Of a DNA stretch of 13,255 nt, positions 1 through 9,567 are shown piece after piece. The notes under the pieces were generated by a model. That model saw only the letters and a program-made list of their open reading frames with translations. It did not search any database and was not told the origin of the DNA. The stretch spans positions 1 through 13,255 of the forward strand of contig CAZVSG010000062.1 in the NCBI GenBank assembly GCA_964629345.1, given 5' to 3'. The position numbers and the translations under genes are program-made. Each line of letters begins with the position of its first letter. The stretch's first letter is position 1. The DNA comes from UBA6115 sp964629345. Its GTDB lineage: Bacteria > Bacillota > Clostridia > Christensenellales > Aristaeellaceae.

Positions 1-181
1 TCCATGCGCCGACACGCATGACGCCTTGATAACGGGTGCGTTTCCCGTCCGCTCCTACTCAGTTTTCCTTTTCGGGCGGCCCTTGGAAGCCCATTCGCCG
101 GATGCCTTCATGCCGCATTCACACCCCTGTCGGCTCTCTTTGTTTCAGGCGGGTCCGGGTACTCTTCTTCCTCATCGGTCT
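1..181 (-). promoter_or_regulatory. T-box leader, partial (antiterminator and target gene beyond left edge)
   Basis: A T-box leader senses uncharged tRNA and controls an aminoacyl-tRNA synthetase or an amino-acid biosynthesis or transport gene. Read on the minus strand, the conserved landmarks occur in the right order. GAAGAGTA (loop E side of the specifier loop; AGTA at 163-160) comes first, then AGAGAG (139-134) and GGTGTGAA (125-118) flanked by the pairing arms CCGACA (133-128) and TGCGG (117-113). GAA then precedes the specifier region TTCCAAGG (88-81). CTGAGTAGG (Stem II S-turn) lies around 62-54, ACGGG pairs with CCCGT (48-44/36-32) before GTTATC, and a perfect Stem III hairpin ATGCG/CGCAT covers 19-4. 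The T-box/antiterminator proper would lie outside the window. The codon frame in the specifier is uncertain: UCC followed by A (serine) fits the usual codon-then-purine rule best; UUC or CCA are alternatives. Identification rests on recalled family consensus, without a covariance search. Confidence 0.75.
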
Positions 182-187
182 GTCCGC

Positions 188-216
188 ATCTTACCGCCGG
201 GGATCCGCGCTGTCAA
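188..216 (-). promoter_or_regulatory. Promoter of the T-box leader
   Basis: On the minus strand a perfect -35 TTGACA (216-211) is followed by a 17-base spacer and TAAGAT (193-188), a 4/6 match to the -10 consensus. The predicted transcript start, near 181, is just upstream of the first T-box landmarks, which supports both calls. It points away from the capA promoter; the two -35 boxes are 12 bases apart. Confidence 0.65.
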
Positions 217-228
217 GCGGCCGGTTCC

Positions 229-257
229 TTGACTTGATCCCTCAATTTTGATAGAAT
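229..257 (+). promoter_or_regulatory. Promoter of the CapA-family gene
   Basis: TTGACT (229-234), a 17-base spacer and TAGAAT (252-257) match the sigma-A consensus in 5/6 positions at each box. The -10 ends only 6 bases before the ATG at 264, so the predicted transcript start coincides with the start codon. Confidence 0.7.
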
Positions 258-263
258 CCACCC

Positions 264-1373
264 ATGTTTTTGAGTGGTTTGAAGGGTTTTCGGGACAGGC
301 TGGCAGTGTTGGCCCTTGTTTTTTCAATGTTTGCCTTCGTTGGCGCCGGGGCGGAAAGCGGGAAAACCATCCTGCTGACCTTCACAGGCGACTGCACCCT
401 GGGCAGCGAAGACCGACTGCAGGAGAAAAGCTATTCCTTCAACACCTATATCAGCCAGTACGGATATGGCTATCCTTTTGCGAAGACAAAGCAGCTCTTC
501 GAGCAGGATGACCTCACCATCGCCAACCTGGAGAACGTCTTTTATGACGCCGAAACGGGCAAGGCCAAAAAGACCTATAACTTCAGGGGGCCTTCGGACT
601 ATGTGCGCATCCTGACCGAAGGAAGCGTTGAGGTGGCTTTCCTGGGCAACAATCACATCCTGGATTACGGGAAAGCAGGCGCGGAAAGCACCATCAAGGC
701 GCTGGAAACCCAAGGCATCGCCTGGTTTGGCACCAATGAAGGGCTGAACAGCGTCCATATCTATGAGAAGGACGGGATCAGGATCGGCTTTATCGGCGGA
801 TATGCCAGCTACTGGATCATCAGCCGGGAAGAGCTGACGGCGTCCATGGAAGAATTGAAGGATGCGGGATGCAATGCCATCGTGGCCGTCATGCACGGCG
901 GCGCCGAGTATTCCGTGATGAGGGACAGGTACCAGCAGCGAATGGCGTCCTGGCTGGCCCGAAACGGCGCCGACGTGATCATCGGGCATCATCCCCACGT
1001 CGTGCAGGGAATGGACATCATTGAAGACGTGTCGGTCGTCTATTCGCTGGGCAACTTTTCCTTTGGCGGCAACCGCGAACTGCGCGCCCAATATGCGCTG
1101 CTTGCCCGGGTGGAGCTTCGGTTTGATGAACGCCTCGTCTACCAGGGCCACCGGATCAACCTGATCCCCGTCAGCCCTTCGGGCACGACGGAGATGAACA
1201 ACTACCAGCCGGTGATCCTTTCGGGGCAGGCGGCCCTGAAAGCCATGGCGCTCGCGCAGCGGGACACCGCCTTTCAGCTTGCGCCGTATCTGGAGGGCAT
1301 CGGCGCGCTTCAGCCTTTCGTCCCGGCAGTTCAAACGGAGCAGAGCGCTGACACTGACCCTGAAACCAGATAG
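264..1373 (+). CDS. CapA/PgsA-family metallophosphatase-like protein, exported
   Basis: This 369-residue protein belongs to the CapA (poly-gamma-glutamate capsule synthesis) family, which has a calcineurin-like metallophosphoesterase fold. Residues 1-30 form a signal peptide: K7, R10 and R12, then a hydrophobic stretch ending AGA before E31, so it should act outside the membrane. Visible metal/active-site motifs are TGDCTLG (D43), NLEN (N88-E90), GNNHILDYG (N129, N130, H131), MHGGAEY (H211) and GHHPHVVQG (H242, H243, H245). All family motifs look intact. The rest of a PGA operon (capB/capC) is absent, so polyglutamate synthesis itself is not supported; many stand-alone clostridial CapA homologues have unknown substrates. 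The ATG at 264 is chosen because it gives the full signal peptide, yet it has no Shine-Dalgarno sequence and sits at the predicted transcription start. A GTG at 306 is an in-frame alternative but would cut into the signal peptide. The gene is monocistronic. Confidence 0.85.
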   Translation: MFLSGLKGFRDRLAVLALVFSMFAFVGAGAESGKTILLTFTGDCTLGSEDRLQEKSYSFNTYISQYGYGYPFAKTKQLFEQDDLTIANLENVFYDAETGKAKKTYNFRGPSDYVRILTEGSVEVAFLGNNHILDYGKAGAESTIKALETQGIAWFGTNEGLNSVHIYEKDGIRIGFIGGYASYWIISREELTASMEELKDAGCNAIVAVMHGGAEYSVMRDRYQQRMASWLARNGADVIIGHHPHVVQGMDIIEDVSVVYSLGNFSFGGNRELRAQYALLARVELRFDERLVYQGHRINLIPVSPSGTTEMNNYQPVILSGQAALKAMALAQRDTAFQLAPYLEGIGALQPFVPAVQTEQSADTDPETR

Positions 1374-1474
1374 GCAGCGGGGTTTTTGACCTTCCGGAAC
1401 AGAGGGCCTGAAACCAAAAAGTACAGGACAGCGGGTCCTTTGGAAAATGAAGAAAAATCTTATGTATTTTGCGG

Positions 1475-1515
1475 TAAGACCCCGGCATTCCCCGGGGTCT
1501 TAACCTTTCATTTTT
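1475..1515 (+). terminator. Intrinsic terminator after the capA gene
   Basis: An 11-bp perfect stem, TAAGACCCCGG (1475-1485) with CCGGGGTCTTA (1492-1502), encloses a 6-base loop and is followed by a T-rich stretch interrupted by a few other bases (to 1515). It lies about 100 bases after the capA stop and immediately before the gyrB promoter. The T tract is imperfect, so termination may be leaky. Confidence 0.75.
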
Positions 1516-1534
1516 AACCAGATTATGCTATAAT
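1505..1534 (+). promoter_or_regulatory. Promoter of gyrBA (extended -10)
   Basis: A perfect TATAAT (1529-1534) is preceded by TGC (1526-1528), forming an extended -10 element. The -35 is poor: CTTTCA at 1505-1510 with an 18-base spacer. A strong extended -10 can compensate for this. The predicted start is near 1541, giving a leader of about 54 bases. Confidence 0.65.
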
Positions 1535-1544
1535 GGAAAGCGTT

Positions 1545-1570
1545 CAGGGCAGGAGCAGAAAACGGCCCTG
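1545..1570 (+). promoter_or_regulatory. 5' stem-loop in the gyrB leader
   Basis: CAGGGC (1545-1550) pairs with GCCCTG (1565-1570) across a 14-base loop, starting within a few bases of the predicted 5' end. The ribosome site AGAGGT (1584-1589) lies beyond it and stays free. A role in mRNA stability is inference only. Confidence 0.4.
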
Positions 1571-1594
1571 CGGACGAAGAAAAAGAGGTAGCGC

Positions 1595-3568
1595 ATGTCT
1601 TTGAACAATCATCAGGACGTCAGCGCGATGGCCACGCACGTGGATGCCGCGTATGACGAAAAACAGATACAGGTTCTGGAAGGGCTGGAGGCGGTCCGGA
1701 AAAGGCCCGGGATGTACATTGGATCGACCGACCAGAACGGACTTCACCACCTGGTCTACGAGATCGTGGACAACTCCATCGACGAAGCCCTTGCCGGCTA
1801 CTGCACCCACATCCGGGTCACGCTGCACCCGGACGGTTCCCTGAGCGTCTCCGATGACGGCCGCGGTTTTCCCGTCGGTCTGCATCCCAAGCTGAAGCGC
1901 CCCGCGGTGGAGGTCTGCCTGACTGTGCTGCACGCGGGCGGCAAGTTTGGCGGGGAGGGCTACAAGGTGTCCGGCGGCCTGCACGGTGTCGGCGCTTCCG
2001 TGGTCAATGCCCTGTCAAGGCACATGGAGGTCCTCGTCTACCAGAACGGGCGCGTCTATCAGCAGGAATACAACCGCGGGAAGATCGAGTATGACCTTCG
2101 CGTCACAGGTGCTGCGGACCATACCGGCACGGCCGTGCGCTTTTGGCCGGACATCAAGACGCCGGAGAACCCGGACGGGATCTTTGAACCGGACGCGGTC
2201 TTCCGCTTTGACATCCTGCAGGGACGGATGCGCGAGATGGCCTTCCTGAACAAGGGGGTCCGCATCGAGATCACGGATGAGCGCACGGAACCGGCGGAAT
2301 ACAGGAATTATCACTTTGAAGGCGGCATCGTCGAGTTTGTCAAGTATATCAACAAGAACAGGACGCCGCTGCACCCGGAGCCCATCTACATCGAGGGGCT
2401 GAAGAACGAGGTGGCGGTTGAGATCGCCCTGCAGTACAACGACTCCTATCAGGAAAATACCTTCGCCTTCGCCAACAACGTCCGCACCCCGGAGGGCGGC
2501 ACCCATCTGGTCGGGTTCTACACCGCGCTGACCCGCGCCGTGAATGATTATGGCCGCCGCTACAAGATCCTGAAGGAGGCGGACGCCAACCTCAAGGGCG
2601 AGGACGTCAGGGAAAGCCTTGCCGCAGTCGTTTCCGTCAAGCTCAGGGAGCCGCAGTTTGAGGGGCAGACAAAGTCCAAACTGGGCAACTCCGAGGTGCG
2701 CGGGATCGTCGACAGCCTGGTGTTTGAGCAGATCAGCGCGTACCTGGAGGAGAATCCGTCCGTCGCCCGCGTGATGCTGGACCGCTGCCTGGGCGCCGCG
2801 CGTGCCCGGGAGGCCGCCCGGAAAGCCCGTGAGATCGCGCGCCGCAAGACGGTGCTGGAATCCGCATCCCTGCCCGGCAAGCTGGCGGACTGCAGCGAAA
2901 CCAACCCGGCCTTGTGCGAGATCTTCCTGGTGGAGGGCGACTCCGCCGGCGGTTCGGCCAAGTCCGGGCGCAACCGTGAGTTTCAGGCCATTCTGCCGCT
3001 GCGGGGCAAGATCCTCAACGTTGAGAAGACCCGCCTGGACCGCGTGCTGATGAATGAGGAGATCAAGAACATGATCACCGTCTTCGGCTGCGGCATCGGG
3101 CAGGATTTTGACCTGTCCAAGCTGCGCTACCACCGCATCGTGTGCATGACGGATGCCGACGTGGACGGCGCGCACATCCGTGTGCTGATGCTGACTTTCT
3201 TTTACCGCTACATGCGCCCCCTGATTGAAAAGGGCTATGTGTACATCGCGATGCCTCCCCTTTACAAGGTCACCAAGAACAAGGTGGAGCGCTACGTCTA
3301 CAACGATGAGGCGCTGGAAGCGCTGCTCAACGAGATCGGGCGGGATCCCAAGCCTGAGCTGCAGCGATACAAAGGCCTCGGGGAAATGTCCGCCGAGCAG
3401 CTATGGGTCACCACGATGAACCCCCAGACCCGCACCATGATGCAGGTCACCGTGGCGGATGCCATCGCAGCCGACGAGACCTTTACCCTCCTGATGGGCG
3501 ACCAGGTGGAGCCGCGGCGGCAGTTTATTGAGCAGAACTACAACATGGTGGCCGATCTTGATATCTGA
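1595..3568 (+). CDS. gyrB: DNA gyrase subunit B
   Basis: This is the ATPase subunit of gyrase, which introduces negative supercoils as a GyrA2GyrB2 complex. It has 657 residues and lacks the large insertion of the E. coli protein, as is usual in Gram-positives. The GHKL ATPase domain shows YEIVDNSIDEA (general base E56, Mg-binding N60), DDGRGFPVG, HAGGKF and GLHGVGASVVNALS. The transducer-domain QTK motif carries K360. The TOPRIM region has EGDSAGGSAKSGRNR (E447) and TDADVDGAHIR (D520, D522, D524), and the C-terminus has QRYKGLGEM and GDQVEPRRQFIE. Serine at 457 replaces the common glutamine but is also found in mycobacterial GyrB. The ATG at 1595 follows AGAGGT at good spacing; the N-terminus is about 16 residues longer than B. 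subtilis GyrB, and a second in-frame ATG at 1628 lacks a ribosome site. The following gyrA and strong sequence similarity favour GyrB over ParE. Confidence 0.97.
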   Translation: MSLNNHQDVSAMATHVDAAYDEKQIQVLEGLEAVRKRPGMYIGSTDQNGLHHLVYEIVDNSIDEALAGYCTHIRVTLHPDGSLSVSDDGRGFPVGLHPKLKRPAVEVCLTVLHAGGKFGGEGYKVSGGLHGVGASVVNALSRHMEVLVYQNGRVYQQEYNRGKIEYDLRVTGAADHTGTAVRFWPDIKTPENPDGIFEPDAVFRFDILQGRMREMAFLNKGVRIEITDERTEPAEYRNYHFEGGIVEFVKYINKNRTPLHPEPIYIEGLKNEVAVEIALQYNDSYQENTFAFANNVRTPEGGTHLVGFYTALTRAVNDYGRRYKILKEADANLKGEDVRESLAAVVSVKLREPQFEGQTKSKLGNSEVRGIVDSLVFEQISAYLEENPSVARVMLDRCLGAARAREAARKAREIARRKTVLESASLPGKLADCSETNPALCEIFLVEGDSAGGSAKSGRNREFQAILPLRGKILNVEKTRLDRVLMNEEIKNMITVFGCGIGQDFDLSKLRYHRIVCMTDADVDGAHIRVLMLTFFYRYMRPLIEKGYVYIAMPPLYKVTKNKVERYVYNDEALEALLNEIGRDPKPELQRYKGLGEMSAEQLWVTTMNPQTRTMMQVTVADAIAADETFTLLMGDQVEPRRQFIEQNYNMVADLDI

Positions 3569-3595
3569 GCGTGAAGAAACGGGCGGTAGGACATA

Positions 3596-6136
<2,541 letters not shown>

Positions 6137-6161
6137 GTTCCCAGGCCGCATGGGCGCTATG

Positions 6162-6191
6162 GGAGGCGGGCTTCTTACCGCCTCCTTTTTT
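6162..6191 (+). terminator. Intrinsic terminator of gyrBA
   Basis: GGAGGCGG (6162-6169) pairs perfectly with CCGCCTCC (6178-6185) around an 8-base loop, followed directly by six T residues (6186-6191). It begins 25 bases after the gyrA stop and is a textbook rho-independent terminator. Confidence 0.93.
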
Positions 6192-6193
6192 CT

Positions 6194-6221
6194 TTGCCAA
6201 AGACCGAAAGGCTGATATAAT
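6194..6221 (+). promoter_or_regulatory. Promoter of the flippase-mazG unit
   Basis: TTGCCA (6194-6199, 5/6), a 16-base spacer and a perfect TATAAT (6216-6221) begin three bases after the gyrBA terminator T tract. The -10 ends 7 bases before the ATG at 6229, putting the likely transcription start at or next to the start codon. Confidence 0.7.
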
Positions 6222-6228
6222 AAGCAAT

Positions 6229-7812
6229 ATGACAACACGGCAGCGCTCCCTGCTGGGGGGCATTTCCATCCTGGGCATCGCCGGCCTGATCTGCAAGGTC
6301 GTCGGTGTTTTATACAGGATCCCTCTGGCAAACCTCATCGGTTCGGAAGGAATCGGCGTTTATCAGCAGGTGTTCCCCAGCTACAACCTCCTGCTGACAA
6401 TCTCCTCCGCCGGCATCCCGGTGGCCATTTCACGCATGGTGGCCTCCCGCCTGGCGCTGGGCCAGGTCCGCAGCACAAACAGGATCTTCCGGATCGCCCT
6501 TCCGATCCTGACCGCCCTGGGTGCCCTGAGCACAGTCCTGATGCTCCTGTTCAGCCCGCAGCTCGCGCGGGCGACCGGCACGCCGGAGTCCGTCCTGGGC
6601 TTTCGCCTGATCGCGCCGAGCGTACTGCTGGTCTGCGTGATCAGCGCTTTCCGCGGGTACATGCAGGGACAGCGCCGCATGGTCCCCACGGCGGTCAGCC
6701 AGCTGATCGAGCAGGTGGGCAAGGTCGGCCTCGCGCTGCCCCTCGCGTACAGTTTCATGCTGCGCGGCGGCTACGCCATGGGGGCGGCGGGGGCACTGCT
6801 GGGCACGTCCATCGCGGAAGCCGCGGCTCTCCTGTACATGGCGGCCGATTACCTTTTTTTGAGGCCTCAGCTGGTCAAGGCAGTGTCAGCTGACCTGGAG
6901 CGGCCGGCAGACTGGCGCAGGCTGTCGCGGGAGCTTGTTTTTTCCGCCGTGCCCATCACCATCGGCGCCTGCATCGTGCCGCTGGCGGGAACGGTGGACA
7001 GCTTCATGCTTGTCCGGCTGATGCAGGCATATCTGCCCGCGGAGGAAGCCTTATCCCATTACGGGATCTATTCCGGCCTGGTCATCCCGCTCATCAACGT
7101 GCCCACGGCGCTGGCCATGGCCATGGCCTCGAACTTAGTGCCCTCCATCTCTTCAAAGCGCGCCTCCGGGGACAGGGAGGGGATCAGGCGGGACTCGACG
7201 GCCGGACTGCGCCTCGCGATGGTGATCGGGCTTCCCAGTTCAGTGGGGATGAGCCTGCTGGCTGAACCCGTCCTTTTCCTGCTTTTCGGCGGGGGACAGT
7301 ACACACCCGGACAGCTGCGCCTGGGCGGGCAGCTGCTCAGCGTGAGCGCGCTCACCATCGCGGTGTTTACCCTGGTCCAGGCCTCCAGCGGCATTCTGCA
7401 GGGTCTGTATAAACAGAGGATCCCGATGTATACCCTTCTGGCCGGGGTGGCGGTGAAGATCCTGATCAACTATGCCGCGGTCAGGCTGCCGGGGGTAAAC
7501 ATCTTCGGCGCGCCCTGGGCGTCCCTTATCTGCTACATCCTCAGCGCGGGACTGAATATCCTTTACGTCGCCAGATACGCCGGGATGAGGATCGATCTGC
7601 GGGAACTGCTGCTGCGCCCCGTCCTCGCGACCCTGGCCATGACCATCCCGGTCCTGGGCTCGGTTTTAGCATTCGGGACCAGGCTGCAGCGGAGCTGGCC
7701 GCTCATGGGGGTGACCGTCCTTACGGCTGTCGTGGTCTTTGGCGCGGCTGCCCTGAAAACCGGCGCAGTCAAGCAGAGCGACCTTCCCTCAAGATTCAGG
7801 AAAGGAAAATGA
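6229..7812 (+). CDS. yabM: MOP/MATE-like lipid or polysaccharide flippase (SpoVB/YabM family)
   Basis: This 527-residue, very hydrophobic integral membrane protein has around 14 predicted membrane segments and belongs to the SpoVB/YabM branch of the MOP exporter superfamily, relatives of MurJ. Members are thought to flip undecaprenyl-linked precursors across the membrane. The N-terminus has the family signature: a helix from about residue 8 to 28, then YRIPLANLIGSEGIGVYQQVFPSYNLLL and SSAGIPVAISRMVA. The gene order flippase-mazG-HU-S4 matches the B. subtilis yabM-yabN-(hup)-yabO neighbourhood of Bacillota, which is why yabM rather than spoVB is preferred; substrate cannot be told from sequence. 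The ATG at 6229 has no recognisable Shine-Dalgarno sequence (the nearest AAGG is some 17 bases away). Its stop abuts the mazG start, indicating translational coupling. Confidence 0.88.
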   Translation: MTTRQRSLLGGISILGIAGLICKVVGVLYRIPLANLIGSEGIGVYQQVFPSYNLLLTISSAGIPVAISRMVASRLALGQVRSTNRIFRIALPILTALGALSTVLMLLFSPQLARATGTPESVLGFRLIAPSVLLVCVISAFRGYMQGQRRMVPTAVSQLIEQVGKVGLALPLAYSFMLRGGYAMGAAGALLGTSIAEAAALLYMAADYLFLRPQLVKAVSADLERPADWRRLSRELVFSAVPITIGACIVPLAGTVDSFMLVRLMQAYLPAEEALSHYGIYSGLVIPLINVPTALAMAMASNLVPSISSKRASGDREGIRRDSTAGLRLAMVIGLPSSVGMSLLAEPVLFLLFGGGQYTPGQLRLGGQLLSVSALTIAVFTLVQASSGILQGLYKQRIPMYTLLAGVAVKILINYAAVRLPGVNIFGAPWASLICYILSAGLNILYVARYAGMRIDLRELLLRPVLATLAMTIPVLGSVLAFGTRLQRSWPLMGVTVLTAVVVFGAAALKTGAVKQSDLPSRFRKGK

Positions 7813-9231
7813 ATGCACCAGATCACTGTTGTGGCCCTTGGACCGGGATCCCCTGACCTGTTGACCCTCGGCGCGCTCAAGCAGATGAAAAGAGCGCGAC
7901 ATGTCGTACTGCGGACAGCGCGCCACGGCGCCGCAGCGCTGCTGGCCCGGGAAGGGATCGCCTTTGACAGCCTGGACAGCCTGTATGAACAGAGCCTTGA
8001 TTTTGACACGCTCACCCAGCTCGCGGCGGGGCAGCTGATGGACAGGGCTTCCCGGCAGGCCCTGACCTATGCCGTTGCAGATCCCAACCGGGACGAGACC
8101 GTCCGCAGGCTTCTGACCTTTGCCGGCGGAAACATCAGGATCCTGCCGGGGGTTGCCCTTGAGACGGCGATGATTTCGCAAAGCGATGCCGCGGGCGGCA
8201 TGCTGATCGCCAGCGCCGTGGATCTGGTTGTCCATAATGCCCAGCAGCCGGTTTGCGTGGTGGAGGTGGACAGCAGGAGGCTGGCGGGCGAGGTCAAGCT
8301 GAAGCTGCTTGAAAAATTCGGCGAAGAGGCGGAGATCCGGTTTTTTCCGCCTTCGGAATCATCCGTCCGCAAAGGTCTCCGGATGTCCCTGTGCGAACTG
8401 GACCGTCAGCCGCGCTATGACCATACTGCCGGTTTCATCGCCTTCCCTTCTGGGCTCCTTGAGAAAACAGCGTTTGATCCTGAAGACCTGCTGGCCCTGA
8501 TGCGAAGGCTGCGCGCGTCGGACGGCTGCCCCTGGGACAGGGAACAGACCCACCGGTCCCTGGCAAAATACCTGGTGGAGGAAGCGAACGAGGCATCCTG
8601 CGCGCTGATGGAAGAGAGCTGGGAAGAGGCCGCGGACGAACTGGGCGACGTCTTTCTGCAGCTGGCTTTCCATGCTGTCATGGGGGAGGAGCACGCCACC
8701 TTCACCTGGGGTGACATGCTGCGCGCCATCTGCCGAAAGCTCATCAGGCGGCACCCGCATGTTTTTGGCGAACTCAAACTGGATACCTCGGGGGAGGTCC
8801 TGAGAAACTGGGACCTGATCAAGCAGAAGGAGCGCGGAGAGAGCGGTCCCGGCGAAGTGATGGAGAACATCTCCAAGGGGCTTGCTTCGTTATTACGGGC
8901 TGAAAAGGTGCAGAAACTGGCGGCCAGGGCAGGCTTTGACTGGAGCAAGCCGGAAGAAGCCCTTGAAAAGGTGCATGAGGAGGCAGATGAACTCGCAAAT
9001 GCGATAAAGGACGGCAAAGGCGCGGAAGAGGAGCTTGGCGATCTGCTGTTCTCCTGCATCAACACAGCGCGTCTGATGGGCTTGTCGGCCGATGAAACCC
9101 TCAGAAAAGCGACGGATAAGTTTATCCGGCGCTTCGTATGGATGGAAAATGAGATAAAAAGTGAAAACAAAAGCCTGAATATGTTGACAATCAACGATTT
9201 CGGGGTATACTGGGAGCGAAGTAAAGGATAG
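7813..9231 (+). CDS. mazG: YabN-type fusion: tetrapyrrole methylase-like domain + MazG nucleotide pyrophosphohydrolase
   Basis: A 472-residue fusion. Residues about 1-215 resemble the tetrapyrrole (corrin/porphyrin) methylase fold, with the SAM-loop motif GPGSPDLLTLGAL (10-22) and the family stretch SRRLAGEVKLKLLEKF. Residues about 228-472 carry two MazG all-alpha NTP pyrophosphohydrolase units that remove aberrant or excess NTPs. Unit 1 has DGCPWDREQTH (237-247), EExxE (E256, E257, E260) and ExxD (E276, D279). Unit 2 has HEEADE (388-393) and ExxD (E407, D410), so both keep their Mg-binding acids. The second methylase motif, normally YAVPGHP, reads YAVADPNRD here (86-94), suggesting the methylase half may have lost catalysis. 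ATG 7813 follows the flippase TGA with no gap, with GGAAAA just upstream. Confidence 0.92.
   Translation: MHQITVVALGPGSPDLLTLGALKQMKRARHVVLRTARHGAAALLAREGIAFDSLDSLYEQSLDFDTLTQLAAGQLMDRASRQALTYAVADPNRDETVRRLLTFAGGNIRILPGVALETAMISQSDAAGGMLIASAVDLVVHNAQQPVCVVEVDSRRLAGEVKLKLLEKFGEEAEIRFFPPSESSVRKGLRMSLCELDRQPRYDHTAGFIAFPSGLLEKTAFDPEDLLALMRRLRASDGCPWDREQTHRSLAKYLVEEANEASCALMEESWEEAADELGDVFLQLAFHAVMGEEHATFTWGDMLRAICRKLIRRHPHVFGELKLDTSGEVLRNWDLIKQKERGESGPGEVMENISKGLASLLRAEKVQKLAARAGFDWSKPEEALEKVHEEADELANAIKDGKGAEEELGDLLFSCINTARLMGLSADETLRKATDKFIRRFVWMENEIKSENKSLNMLTINDFGVYWERSKG
9184..9211 (+). promoter_or_regulatory. Strong promoter of the HU gene, inside mazG
   Basis: A perfect TTGACA (9184-9189), a 16-base spacer and TATACT (9206-9211, 5/6) lie within the last codons of mazG. 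The predicted start is about 9218. It would let HU be made at a level independent of the flippase-mazG transcript. Confidence 0.82.
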
Positions 9232-9249
9232 ACACGGTCATTTTACTTC
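9218..9249 (+). promoter_or_regulatory. 5'-terminal hairpin of the HU leader
   Basis: GAAGTAAA (9218-9225) and TTTACTTC (9242-9249) form an 8-bp perfect inverted repeat with a 16-base loop holding the mazG stop codon. It begins at the predicted transcription start. No T tract follows, so it is not a terminator; it may protect the mRNA 5' end or be an operator for a dimeric regulator. Confidence 0.5.
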
Positions 9250-9276
9250 CAAAACTGACAAAGAGGAGGGATGTAC

Positions 9277-9549
9277 ATGAATAAAACAGAATTGATTGCC
9301 GCCGTGGCAAAAGCAACTGAACTGAAGAAAGTAGACGCCGACAAGGCGGTCAACGCAGTCATCACGACCATCCAGAAGACGCTCAAGAAGGGCGAGAAGG
9401 TTCAACTCATCGGCTTTGGCACCTTCGAATCGAGGAAACGCCCGGCCCGTGTCGCGCGCAACCCGCGCACCGGCGAGGAGATCAAGGTGAAGGCTTCCAA
9501 GGCCCCCGCCTTCAAGGCCAGCAAGGCGTTCAAGGATCAGCTGAACTGA
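9277..9549 (+). CDS. hup: Histone-like DNA-binding protein HU
   Basis: HU is a small basic dimeric nucleoid protein that bends and compacts DNA. This copy is 90 residues, the usual length, with MNKTELIAAVAKATELKK at the N-terminus (dimerisation helices), GFGTFESRKR in the middle and the DNA-binding arm ARNPRTGEEIKV containing the intercalating proline, then the conserved C-terminal KASKAPAFKASKAFKD. The start is set at the ATG at 9277 rather than the in-frame ATG at 9271, since GAGGAGG (9263-9269) is 7 bases from the former but only 1 base from the latter. It has its own promoter and terminator, fitting the high expression expected of HU. An HU gene between mazG and the S4 gene is a common clostridial arrangement. 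Confidence 0.96.
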   Translation: MNKTELIAAVAKATELKKVDADKAVNAVITTIQKTLKKGEKVQLIGFGTFESRKRPARVARNPRTGEEIKVKASKAPAFKASKAFKDQLN

Positions 9550-9567
9550 CGTTCATTTTTCAGTCTC

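Noticed and set aside
324..1334. 336-codon open frame on the minus strand inside capA
   Set aside because: It is antisense to a gene with intact CapA motifs and a signal peptide; its translation shows no domain and it has no promoter or ribosome site. GC-rich codon bias makes such shadow frames common.
1361..1417. Ten-base repeat CCTGAAACCA just before and after the capA stop
   Set aside because: Only two short copies exist, with no pairing or site-like structure; chance is sufficient.
2930..2977. Unusual serine in the GyrB TOPRIM motif (SGRNR instead of QGRNR)
   Set aside because: The same serine occurs in mycobacterial GyrB, and all metal-binding acids are intact, so it is natural variation.
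2015..3175. 386-codon minus-strand frame inside gyrB
   Set aside because: It lies wholly antisense to the conserved gyrB coding region and shows no recognisable protein features.
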